A stretch of 64,000 nt of DNA from Gonapodya sp. JEL0774 (lineage: Eukaryota > Monoblepharomycota > Monoblepharidomycetes > Monoblepharidales > Gonapodyaceae). Location of the stretch: positions 276,029 to 340,028 of the forward strand of contig JADIIX010000004.1 of the NCBI GenBank assembly GCA_027604505.1, in the 5' to 3' direction. Shown piece after piece: positions 50,514 through 61,274 of the stretch. The notes beneath the pieces were generated by a model. That model saw nothing but the letters and a program-made list of their open reading frames with translations. It ran no database searches and had not been told where the DNA came from. The translations under genes and the position numbers were made by a program. Every line of letters starts with the position of its first letter. The stretch's first letter is position 1.

Positions 50514-51956
50514 ATGATTCAAAGGCCAAAACGCAACAACGAACTCCGCGATGTGTCTTTCGACTCCCTAATGAATCGAGCAATCGCCATCCCGATTCTG
50601 AATGTCTTGACCGTCGTGTTCGGGTACCTCTGCCTCTTCATTGTGTGGGCAATCGGCGGCCTTTTCATTATGCTATACCTAATGTTCCGAAGGCTGTGGC
50701 TGATTTTCACTGAGGGCACTCGGCTTTTCGACCTCTCTGGTGAGACGATCGTGGTAACTGGAGGTTCGTGAAGTGTGCCAATATTTGGGATGGACAAATG
50801 AGTGCCTGTGGTGATGCTCTCGCTCCTATCAAACATATCAAGGCTCCAGTGGTATTGGACTTGCGCTCGTTACGTTTCTCTCTGCGCGATATCCGAACTG
50901 CACCCTCTGCGTCCTGGATGTGCAGCCGCTCAAATTGGATTCCTCACCACACCCCAACATCCGCTACTATAAATGTGACATCTCGAACTGTGATGAAGTG
51001 TCTCAAGTTGCTAAAAAATTGCTGGAGGAGGCCGGCCCCCCTGCCGTGCTCGTAAATAATGCCGGCATTGTGCAAAGCGGAAGGACCTGGGAGCTTGATC
51101 CATCAAAAGTTCAAAAGTAGGGTGGTACTGCGGCATTTCATTCCGTTCTATTGTTTTGATCGAGTCAATCTGAGCTAGATTACTTTTGGCACTTAAACTG
51201 TCGCAGGGTTTTCGCGGTGAATGTTCTTGCACACTTCTGGACGATTCGTGCCTTTCTCCCTGCAATGCTCAAAAGAAACAAGGGACACATTGTAGGAGAC
51301 TTAATCCGACTGAACTGTACTTTCGATGGGTCAACTTCCACCATTTTCTTGGTTAGGTCACCGTCGCTTCTGCCCTGGGAACAACAGGTGTCGCTGGCCT
51401 GGGTAAGCTTTCCGCCCAAGTGATTTGCCATTTTGTATCAGAATCAATCACTACCCTCTTAGCCGACTACTGTGCATCTAAATCAGCAGCGATTGGCTTG
51501 ACAGAGTCCATTCGACAAGATCTTCGTGGAACGTAAGGGGAACGTCATTTCTGGTACTCTTCAGAGGGTGTCATATGTTATCACTCTGCAGGAACATTTT
51601 TACGCACCTCGTAGCACCAGGTCTCGTCACCACGGATATGTTTGCTGCTGTCCACCCCATGACGATCCCATTCCTGACGCCACCTGTTTCGCCAGACGAT
51701 GTGGGCACAAACTGTTGTTCTTTCTTCCCCTCTCGTTGCCAATGGAGCGTTTTTGTTTGCGTTTCAACTGTATTCTTTTTTTTTATAGGTTGTCCAATCC
51801 CTGGTAGCAAGCATTGAACGGAATGAACATAGCGAGATCAAGGTGCCTTTTTACACGCACTTTGCTTTCCTCTTTCGAATCCTTCCGCCAAGGTTGGCCG
51901 ATATGGTAAGGAATGCGTTTAGTGCAAACCAGATGTTGCATGGTGTGGAGCTTTAG
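50514..51956 (+). CDS. Membrane-anchored short-chain dehydrogenase/reductase (SDR16C-like)
   Basis: NAD(P)-dependent oxidoreductase of the retinol-dehydrogenase/17-beta-HSD type, likely on the ER or lipid droplets. The N terminus has one or two hydrophobic segments (AIPILNVLTVVFGYLCLFIV, IGGLFIMLYLMF) followed by RRLWLIF. Then the full SDR set: cofactor motif TIVVTGGSSGIGLALV, acidic residue strand CTLCVLDV, IRYYKCDIS, LVNNAGIVQSG, KRNKGHIVTVASALGTTGVA (catalytic Ser region), ADYCASKSAAIGL (catalytic Tyr and Lys), and a C-terminal VAPGLVTTDMFAAV. Short introns interrupt at standard sites. About 340 residues, normal for the family. The native substrate (sterol, retinoid-like or long-chain lipid) is not shown by sequence. 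Confidence 0.88.
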
Positions 51957-52639
51957 GAGTAGTTTGCGTCCTTGAGCAAATAAGAATACGATATGTACTT
52001 TGCACGAGCTAGAATGCATGAAATGACTGCATCTAGCGTACATACGAAGCAATACGTATTTACAATAATCGAGTCTTCAAGCATTCGTAGGATATGATCG
52101 CATTCAGAGTTGGTCGCCGGTGTTCGACCAGTAGGCAAGTATCAATAATGACATCGGCTTGCAATATGCTCAGATTGTGTTGGGCGGACAGAAGGGGGGA
52201 CGGGAGAGGTTAGAGAGTTTGTCTGCCGTGTCGATTGAAACATCAAACCAACAGTGTTTTCATCGTTGTTGCCTGAGACCTCCCGCCCAGAATGCCAAGA
52301 CTCTTCTTCTTCTATGAGGCTCTCAGGGCCCAGAGAAAGGCAATTTTCATGATATGGATGGGAACGTTGATGGCAACCTCTCAGAAAGGTAAAAATATAT
52401 ACTCCGTCGATGATTCCTAATTCCACAAGCTGGGATGCACTCATTTGTATTTCTCGAATTTATATGTACTAAGATACGGGATACTGGGCGGAATTCAGTC
52501 TTGGCCCAACATGAGCACGTGTTGTGAGATCCTCAGGGTGAGCACGTGCTGCTCCATCACCACAACAAAGTTTGAGGAGAACAAAAAGAGAGTTTCAATT
52601 TCACCCCTCACACTACGGTCACACTCGCAATCCCACAGC
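51957..52639. promoter_or_regulatory. Upstream region of the phosphate transporter
   Basis: About 680 bases. It contains the two CACGTG boxes listed separately. A 100-codon open frame on the minus strand (52142-52444) is probably chance and is not annotated as a gene. Confidence 0.45.
52516..52548. promoter_or_regulatory. Two CACGTG E-boxes (possible Pho4-type sites) upstream of the phosphate transporter
   Basis: CACGTG occurs at 52516-52521 and 52543-52548, 27 bases apart and about 90-125 bases before the start codon. Both are embedded in the same ten bases, TGAGCACGTG. In yeasts the bHLH factor Pho4 activates PHO84 through CACGTG sites, so the link to phosphate starvation is a sensible inference; other bHLH factors use the same core. 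Confidence 0.55.
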
Positions 52640-55191
52640 ATGAGCGAACAAACTCTCCAGCCGAAGAATCAAGCCTTCGCGCACCTCGATGAAGCAAAGG
52701 TGTCGTTCGCTGCTTGCTTGGGTGCCTTCATCAAGTCCTGATGTTCCTCTGGGACTTTGACAGTTTTCTTGGGTGCATGTTCGCGCAATCTTGGTTGCAG
52801 GAACTGGTTTCCTCACGGATTCGTGCGTATTCGTCTTTCCCTTCCTGGAAGTCTTGATGGTGGTTTTTACCCAAATGTGGAATGCAGGTACGACAACTTC
52901 ATTATCGGCCTTATCGTACCGTGCATTGCCTATGTCTACTACGTAAGTTGAGGATACTTGTTGCGATCTTGGACTCTCGGTAACGCCCATTTGGTGGTCT
53001 TTTTTGCATCTTGCAGCCCGGAAGCAAGGGTGCCCTTAGCTCCGTGGAGGATGGGTTCATCAAGGCTGCTTCTTCCTACGGAAACCTGTGCGGGCAATTC
53101 TTTTTCGGTATCCTCGGAGATGTGTTTGGTCGTAAGAAGTGGGTGTCCCAGATTTCAGTAGTTTTTGACCAACCGTCATCATCTAATGACATATTCCAGG
53201 ATGTACGGTATCGAACTTATTATCTTGATCATTGGGGCCCTCGGCTGCGCCCTCACTGCCGCACCCGTTCGCTCCACACTGTCGTTCACCGCCATCCTCG
53301 GATTCTGGCGATTTGTTCTCGGCGTCGGTGTCGGCGGTGACTACCCAGTGTCAGCTGTCATCACATCCGAGTTTGCTAGTGTGAGGCGCCGTGGTCAAAT
53401 GATTGCAATCGTGTTTGCAATGCAGGGTGTGAGTGATTGGACATTTTCATATATGTCCTCCGCTGCAGGGCTAACTTCAAATGCTCTAGCTTGGTATCTT
53501 GATGGGTGCGATTGTAGCGGTAGCCACCCTCGCTGCATACAAACCCCTCATCTTCCGCGACGAAGCGAACCCTGACTATCTTCAACTAGACCAAGTGTGG
53601 CGTGTCTTCGCGTGAGTGTCTGCCGCGGACTTGTTCCTTTTTAACTTTATTTAAATCAAACTCTGTTTTTCTCATTCAGTGGTTGGGGTATTATTCCTGC
53701 CATGGCCGCCGTTTACTTCCGTCTGACTATCCCAGAGACTCCTCGTTTCACTGTTGCCATTGATGGTGATGTCGAGAAGGCTGCAGGTATGTCCAGGTGA
53801 GGCAGGGGGCGGACCCTCCTCGTCATCCAAACTATTGCTTTTGCTATCGCAGCCGACTCTGCCAAGTTCCTCGCTGGCACTAACGAGATTCCAGTGGCGG
53901 GAGCTACAATCGCTGTTAACAAGCAGAAGGCTCAAGAATCTGCCAAGAAGGGGTACATTCAAAACTTCAAGGAATACTTTGGCGTTTGGAAGAATGCCAG
54001 GGTCCTTCTCGGAACATCCCTCACTTGGTTCTTCCTTGATATCGGATACTACGGAACCAATCTCGTGAGTAGTGCTCGACCAAAGTGGTTTGTGTTTGTT
54101 TTTGTTGCGTGGTCAAAACCATTCAAAGCGCGCTCGCACTATCTCATTCGTTCCCGTTCATTTCAATATCAGAACACATCCGTCATCCTCTCCGCCATCG
54201 GCTACGCGGACAAGACGAACCCTTACACCGACTTGTGGACTCGTGCTGTCGGTAACTGCATTATTGCTCTCGCCGGAAATGTACCAGGCTACTGGTTCAC
54301 AGTTGCATGTAGGTGACTCTTATTTTCTTGAGGGAGATAACTCTCAATTCTGTATTTTATTTGTAGTGGTTGAGGTGGTCGGCCGAAAGCCCATACAATG
54401 TGAGGAGTTGTTTACAAGTTCGGCCCCCTCGCGTTGTGACTCACCGCACTCTTCTTCCCATCAGACATGGGCTTTTTCATGCTTACTTTAATTTTTGCTC
54501 TCATCGCGGGTCTCTACCCAACACTCAAAGAACACTCAGGTAAGTTCGTGATATGATACTATCGACTTATCCCCGTCTCACTCTGGATCCTGTCTTTGAT
54601 AGCCGCCTTCGTGTTCCTCTACGCTCTCGCTCAGTTCTTCTTTAACTTCGGACCCAACTCCACAACATTCATTATACCTGCCGAGTGCTTCCCTACTCGT
54701 GTTCGCTCTTCAGGGCACGGTATCTCCGCTGCCTCCGGCAAGGCTGGTGGTACGTAGTTCTTGGAAATGAGACTAGGAGAAAACCTCTTCGTTGACTTTC
54801 ATCGGCACTCCCCACAGCGATTCTCGCGGCCCAGGCGTTCTCCCTTATTGCCAACATTGGCGGTACCAACAACAATGTACAGGCAACCATGGCTCTCTTC
54901 GCTGCGTGCTGTGCCGCTGGTTTTGTGTTCACTGTGAGTTGTTTTCGTGTGAGGAGATTTGGCGGCCACTGACTGCTGGATGCTCTTGTACAGGCTTGGG
55001 TGCCGGAGACGAAGGGCAAGTCACTGGAGGCATTGGGAGGGGAGGATGAACTGTTTGCCCTGGACGATGTAGAGGAGGAGAAGAAGGACCTTCAATGTAG
55101 GTTTGCAGAGATGTCTCTTGGGCGAATGTTCGTTCCCTAAATTTGAGTTCCCTTTTGTTCCACAGAATCGCGGAAGTGGCATTTAGACTAG
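52640..55191 (+). CDS. Inorganic phosphate:proton symporter (MFS, Pho84 family)
   Basis: Plasma-membrane phosphate uptake carrier with the MFS fold. Read from the ATG at 52640: [20 protein letters not shown], then [60 protein letters not shown] (MFS loop motif), [20 protein letters not shown] (PHS signature), [86 protein letters not shown] and [16 protein letters not shown]. About 12 membrane segments with a central loop of about 60 residues. The 3' end is ambiguous: after KKDLQ the frame either reads on to a TAA at 55138-55140 or an intron is removed, bringing T and AA together as a stop, or another donor is used and the end is near 55191. Confidence 0.92.
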
Positions 55192-55449
55192 GACGAAACA
55201 TGATACATACATAATACTAATCTGTGATTACAATAATTGAAACATACCATTAACTGATCTCCACCATTATCTGTCACATCATTTGAACCACCATTGTTCA
55301 TTAGACACCATATCAGAGCGTGAGGAGCCGTCGTGCGTCGCAATTCATGACGGAGTGGTTCCTGTTTGTATGTGTTGTGCACGGGACACTGCATAGTGGA
55401 ACCAAATTTTGAGGCTTCTTCACTCACGTTGAGTCAACCATTTTGATTG

Positions 55450-57995
55450 ATGCAGGGCGGTAAGGGAATTGCCCAGGTGAGCGTTTTCACCGATTCACGC
55501 TTGGCAGGATTCCGGATGTTCATTTCCAATCACTGCGTCTTCGCATCTTCACGTTCATTGTAATTGATCGAATTACAGCGTTCCCCGGAATGGTACGCTG
55601 TGCGAAAAACGCTCATCACGGCATCAGAAGCTGTAAGCTGCCCTCGAGTGTCTGATGCGAATCGCACAATCTCATCAGACGGTGCTAGGGTGTCCTCCTC
55701 CGAAAGACTCCCGCTACCGTAGAGTCTTACTGTCATTCGTTCAATATCCCGATTTCAAAAGTTGCTGACAATAAGCCAGTATCCTCTTTCAAATCGCGCA
55801 AAGGATTATTTGAGGAGAAGCTTGGGTTGAGACCGTCGTCGACAGGCTCGCGACTTACAGAATGGGGTACTCGTTATGAGCCCATGGCGGTCCGTTTCTA
55901 TGAGAGGCTCAAGGGCGTTCAAGTGGAGGAGAGGGGTCTAATGAGGCATCCAGAGTGAGTACCTCATACGAGAATTGGACCTGAATATGCACTTTGGAGC
56001 CAGTCGAGGAGGGCGCTTTAAAGCGGGTTTGACCGCCCGGTTCCTTACCAGTTAGTCATTACTTCTTCCGAATTCTTCAGACTCGATTGGGTGGCGGCCT
56101 CTCCAGATGGCTACGTTCCGGCCCACCCCTCACGGCAGGATTCATCGCGACTGTTACCAGAGCGTCTGATCGAAGTCAAATGTCCCTTTCAGCGACGACT
56201 GGACTCTTCCGTCGTACCGCTACAGTATTGGATTCAAATGCAGATACAGATGGAAGTTTGTGGAGTGGACCTGTGTGATTTCTTTGAAGTTAGGATTCGG
56301 GAGTATTGGTCTGAGGGGGACTTTTTGGCAGACTTCGTGTCGCCGAATTGGCATCGTGGGGCATACCTTATGGTTAATGATTCGAAGAGAAAGGCTTGGG
56401 AGAAAGCGACTTTGGCGGAGCAGAGCATTGGAGAGGAATTGGTATTGGACTTTGACTCATCCACAACATTGGATCAAGCATCCGACTCCAACGCGCAGGT
56501 TCATGCCGTTATGAATGCCGATGGTTCTGTTGTAGATTATTCAATACCGTCAGAGACACGGGAGAACGACCTCGGTGGAACCTTTCGAGAACGAGGTCAA
56601 CCGCAGTTCGCCCCGACCATTCTCCTCCCTCCAAAAGATATCATTCGACCCCAAGATTTCTCATTGTGGGTGCATACTCTTCTGAAACAGCAGTATCCTC
56701 CGTCGGACGTGCCAGAGTTGTCTATAGAGCAGCCAACAAAGGGGAAGGAGTCCCAGCTGGGCGATGCTCGTGGATTTCAAACTTATGCCAGCTTCTACCG
56801 CCCAAAATTCTACCATGTGGAGGCGTTCGATATTAAAACAGTGACGAGAGACCGTGTTTGGTTTCGAGGGGTGCGATCGCTCCTCGAGGCGAACGCAGAG
56901 GAGCTGCGGACTCGACTAAAGGATTTGGAAGAAGGGAGCGAGGGTCCGCCTTTGGATGACGATTCAGAAGATGGATTGGTTGTGGTCTTGAGTGGAAAAT
57001 CCGACTCGGAGTCAGACGGGCCACCAAACGGCCAGGGTGATCACCCATCGGTGGTGGGTGTTTCTGCGAGCGTACGAAGGAGCACCATAAAAGAGATGAA
57101 GCCGGGTATCAAGCACACCAAATCTTCCGAACGCCGCGACACTGCGGAAAGTCAGGATGAGCCATCGGGCACAACTTCAGTCAATGCTCCTGGAAATTCA
57201 GGGGGAGATGCTGTCATTGTCGAAAATGTGCGGCCCAGTGTACTTGTAGCTGCTAAAATGGTGGAAGGTGATGCATTGGTGGAAGTACAGCCTCAGAGGG
57301 ATGATAATGTGCCTCTTTCGGATTTGGTCAAGACCAAGGCCAAGCGCTCGAAAAGACCAGCGAAACGCAAGCCAGAGGGTGGAACCGAGGAGCCGGACAC
57401 GCATACACAAAGAAAATCCGAGCGTAGTACGAAAGGATCGAATTTGGAACAATTTTCTCGAGATGTTGAGGATGGGCAGGAATCGAACGCTGAACCGAAA
57501 CTAACTGCCAAACGTGTAGTAGGGAAGGGAAAGCGATCGAAACATGCCGGAGATGACTTGATTGTTGAACCTGTCGATGCCAACGCAGTGCTGCGAACAC
57601 CTGAGGACAGGAACGCCGAAGAAGTGTACTCCGGTGAACAGCCATCGAGAAAGTCAAGGATCTCACGTGTGACAAAAGATGCCGTTCAGAGCAAACAAGA
57701 GCGTCGCTACGACGCTTTGAAAGTAAGGGCTGGCGAAACAATTTTGCTCTCTATCAAGACACAGGAGATCGCGGATTCTTCCTCTTCGCAAAGGAAGGAA
57801 GGCAACAAGAATATAGACGGCGTCGTGGCTGTTGATGGAATTCACCGTAGCTCGCGAAGGAAGAGGACAAACAATGAGTTGAAGCAGAGCTTGTCGGCGT
57901 TTGCACATCAGTATCCCGAAGACCTTATGGAAAATGAACAAGAACAAGCAGTGAACAAAGCGCTAAAGTTTCTTCACGGGAAGAGCGTTCGATAG
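55450..57995 (+). CDS. YqaJ-family (lambda-exonuclease-like) nuclease with long basic low-complexity tail
   Basis: The N-terminal ~230 residues carry the YqaJ viral recombinase fold, a PD-(D/E)XK nuclease related to phage lambda exonuclease. Motifs in order: QRSPEWYAVRKTLITASEA, LTEWGTRYEPMAVRFYE, LDWVAASPDGYV (catalytic Asp), ERLIEVKCPFQR (catalytic E-x-K), and QYWIQMQIQMEVCGVDLCDF. All expected catalytic positions are there, so the core looks intact. It is spread over four exons (first exon MQGGKGIAQ from the ATG at 55450, which could extend upstream); the last exon runs uncut from about 56080. A second possibly folded part is ASFYRPKFYHVEAFDIKTVT. The last ~330 residues are acidic then Lys/Arg-rich (KTKAKRSKRPAKRKPEGG, a likely nuclear signal). 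Family known mainly from phages and large DNA viruses; origin by transfer is inferred. Confidence 0.82.
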
Positions 57996-58218
57996 CAGGG
58001 TCACGTTGTATTTATGTAAGGAGAATACACTCTTTGTTCCGAAAGAGTAATCGTGGAAGGAGATGACGTTATCATCCAATGAGGCTGAGGTGCTCAGCAC
58101 ACCATGCTATCAGTCATTTTTTGATGAAATTGAGTCCAAATATTTAAGGATCACTGCGGGCACCATTTCTGCAGAAACGCCGCACATACATTACATACAT
58201 ATCTGACATCACAGAATC

Positions 58219-60914
58219 ATGCGGATTTCCAGTCTCCCGTTTGAAGTCTCCCCTTCAAAGCATGCGACTCTCAAGGTCTTTCCAGTGGTGGAAATCGCTT
58301 CTCACAACTCGCCGTCAGATGCGTGGATGATCATTGATTCCGTTGTACGTATCACCGCGGGATTTACGGATCACCCATTTTCCGCCTAAAATCGGCCTTC
58401 ACTGTACACATCGGCCTCTCATCTTCTCTATCTGAACAGGTGTATGGTTCGTGGGCTCGCGCGTAATGTTGATTAATCATTGCGGGATTAACACTCCGGG
58501 CTGTCTGCGACACCAAAAAAAAGATGTCTCTACATTCGCGGAACTTCACCCAGGCGGTACAAAGATTTTGCTCGAATACGCGGGCAAAGATGCTACAGAA
58601 GTGTACTGTGCATATACACTCATTGACGCGTATTTCATCTTGGGATCGACACACTGATCTTTGTTATCCGAACCAGATGGATATCACCGGCATGATGTGC
58701 TTCTCAAATTCGGACCGAAACTTGTCATCGGCACTGTTGCCAATGGTGCACGGAAAGTTTCGGTAAGCTACAGGGACCTGACATTGTGGAATATTTCAAG
58801 CTTACGGGTCGTTATCACAGAATAATCGGGAAGAATACAGCCAGATCCCATACGCTGAACCTCCTCAAGTCCGACCAGGCCTTGTGCCCTCTCCGTATTA
58901 CAATGAATCGCACGTCAGACTTCGCAAAGTAATGCGGAGGTTTGCAGAAGAACACGTTCGAGAAGAGGCTACCGCAGGAGAGGAAACCGGGGCAAAGCCT
59001 TCCAAAGAGCTCCTCACCAAGCTGGCGTGAGTGGTGGAGAACGGGGGGGCTGCGACAAAACGCTCTATTTCTCTCACCTGGCTTCAGTAAAGAGGGAGTA
59101 TTTTTAACGAGACTCGGTCCTGGGCCGCACCAAGAATACTTAGCAAACATGGGCTACAAGCTTCCAGCCGGCATTGCTTGGAATGAATTCGATCTTTTTC
59201 ATGAACTTATTGTGACAGAAGAGCTCGCAAGACTTGCGACCCCCGGCTTCTGTGAGTAGGTTATCCTCTCCTGGCAGTGGAAACGTCATATTGATGCCCA
59301 TATCGAATTGCAATTACTCAGTTGATGGCCTTGGTACGGGCCTTGTTATTGGACTTCCACCTGTCTACAAGCGAGTCATTAGTAAAGGACCTGCGATTTG
59401 TGATGAATCCATTAACGCAAAGAATTTCACGCAGCTTTGGGCAACCCAACCTCAAGGAGAAAGTTGTCCGCGAGGTCATGTCGGGCGAGAAGACCATCTG
59501 CCTTGCCATTAGGTAACACCTTGCCGGTCCGCGCTGAGATTCATTCCTCGTAATTGCCCCTTGGTGTTCAATCTTTTGTGGTTAGTGAACCTAGTGCCGG
59601 TTCCGATGTTCAGGGAGGAATTCGAACAACTGCAGTATTGGACGAGACCGGAAAGTTTTTCGTTGTCAATGGGGCGAAGAAATGGATTACAAACGGACTG
59701 TGGGCGGATTACTTCACTACCCTTTGGTGAGAATATTACGTCCCTTTCTTTATCCCGTCTTACGTTGGTACTCGTATTGCGCGCGGTCTCCATTTCACGC
59801 AGTCGCTCAGCGACTGGCATGACGATGCTTCTCATCCCTCGAGGGCCGGGTGTAGAAACGAAGCCGATCAAGACCGCATACTCTCTTTCCGCGGGAACGG
59901 CATACGTAACATTGGAGGACGTGAAGGTGCCTGTAGAGAACGTCTTGGGAGAAATCGGCCAAGGAGTGAGAGTGACTTTGACCAACTTCAATCACGAACG
60001 ATGGTTTATCACGGCAGAGGTATCTTGTTCCAGCCTGATGTTGTGGAGAGCCCCATGCAACGTTTTTTCATCCAAAGGTTCACCGGCTCACACGACTCCT
60101 TATCGAGGAGTGCACCAAATGGGCAAATCAGCGGAAAGGTATGACCGTTCGCCGTACTGCTGCGTACGTATTCCTTGCTCCAAATTGTTGTCAAAGTTTT
60201 TGGAAAAACCCTTATCGAGCAGCCGGTAATCCGAGAGAAATTAGGCCGCATGATCGCCAATGTACGTTTCGTCGTGTGCTCCTCACATTTGAAATGACTG
60301 GATTGCTGTTCTATGTCACTCATGTTTGCATCCATGCTCCTTCAGGTCGAGGCGGACGGTGCCTGGCTTGAAGCTCTCACTTACCAGGTTAGTGGCGAAC
60401 GCTTATCTTCATTGTAAATTTTAAAAGCAGAATTCCTCCCTGTGTCTGAAATTCAGATGAGCAAAATGGTGTACTCTCAGCAAGCTGAGCACTTGGCAGG
60501 ACCTCTCGGATTACTGAAATACAAGGTGGTGTCTTAATAGAGCGAACGCCGTGTCTCACCTTAATGAAACAAGTTCTTCCCAGGTTACACGAACGGCAAA
60601 CATCGTGTCTGACGATGCAGTACAGATATTCGGTGGCCGAGCCATGTGAGTTTTCCCTCCTTCAGTGACTTATCCTCAATTGGTCACTAAATTCCTTTGA
60701 TATTAGAACGAGGACAGGAATGGGCCGGGTCATCGAGCTATTCCAACGATTCTACAAGCTTCCGTCAGTGTATGGAGGCAGTAAGTAGTGATGTGTATTT
60801 TTTCGTGTTGTGTTTTTTCATTGACGTTTCATTCAATTACTGACAGGCGAAGAGATCATGGTCGATTTGGGAGTGCGTCAAGCGATGAAGAAGATGCCCA
60901 ATGAAAAGTTGTAA
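58219..60914 (+). CDS. Acyl-CoA dehydrogenase with N-terminal cytochrome b5 domain
   Basis: Flavoprotein that makes the first double bond in acyl-CoA breakdown, here fused to a heme-binding cytochrome b5 domain, an architecture well known in fungi. From the ATG at 58219: MRISSLPFEVSPSKHATL, HNSPSDAWMIIDS, KDVSTFAELHPGGTKILLEY with the HPGG heme ligand. Then a linker (PYAEPPQVRPGLVPSPYYNE), the ACAD N domain (LARLATPGF), middle domain CLAISEPSAGSDVQGIRTTA and VVNGAKKWITNGLWADYFTT, VENVLGEIGQGVRVTLTNFN, and the C domain TRTANIVSDDAVQIFGGRAI and LPSVYGGSEEIMVDLGVRQA. The YGGSEEI region carries the usual catalytic Glu. The C terminus MKKMPNEKL ends in a PTS1-like EKL only loosely; location (mitochondrion or peroxisome) is open. 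Many introns. Confidence 0.9.
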
Positions 60915-61274
60915 CTTCTGTAGGGCAGAATTATTTGAGACAGGTTCTTGTTTCTTGCTGTGTAAACACGACGATAATGAAGGTTGCACTGGACAAGTGC
61001 CTTGTGATACAAAATGCAGTGACTTAACAAAAGAGACACATGTATTTGTTTGTACTGATTATATCAGATTGTATCAGGGACTGCTCCAAATGCATCCGTT
61101 GTTGCTTTTGTAAATACCGGTGTGGTGTGGGTCGTACGTATCCATACTTATCCTACTTAAAGTGCTGTACTGATCAACGGCTGACTATCTTTTAATCTAC
61201 AAGAATCACTGAATCAGGAATAGGATTCAGGGTGAACACGCCCAGAAGCAACTCACTTATTTCCTCGGCGACCA
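60915..61274. other. Intergenic, between convergent genes
   Basis: About 360 bases of AT-rich DNA between two 3' ends. I see no gene or repeat here. Confidence 0.5.

Noticed and set aside
52142-52444. 100-codon minus-strand ORF upstream of the phosphate transporter (starts MSASQLVELGIIDG)
   Set aside because: It begins with a true ATG but has no recognisable domain, lies in a promoter region, and equally long chance frames occur antisense to known genes here.
60901-61113. Cys-rich 70-codon plus frame (MKSCNFCRAELFETGS) at the end of the acyl-CoA dehydrogenase gene
   Set aside because: It starts out of frame inside the last codons of the dehydrogenase and continues into 3' flank; the cysteines do not form a known zinc motif.
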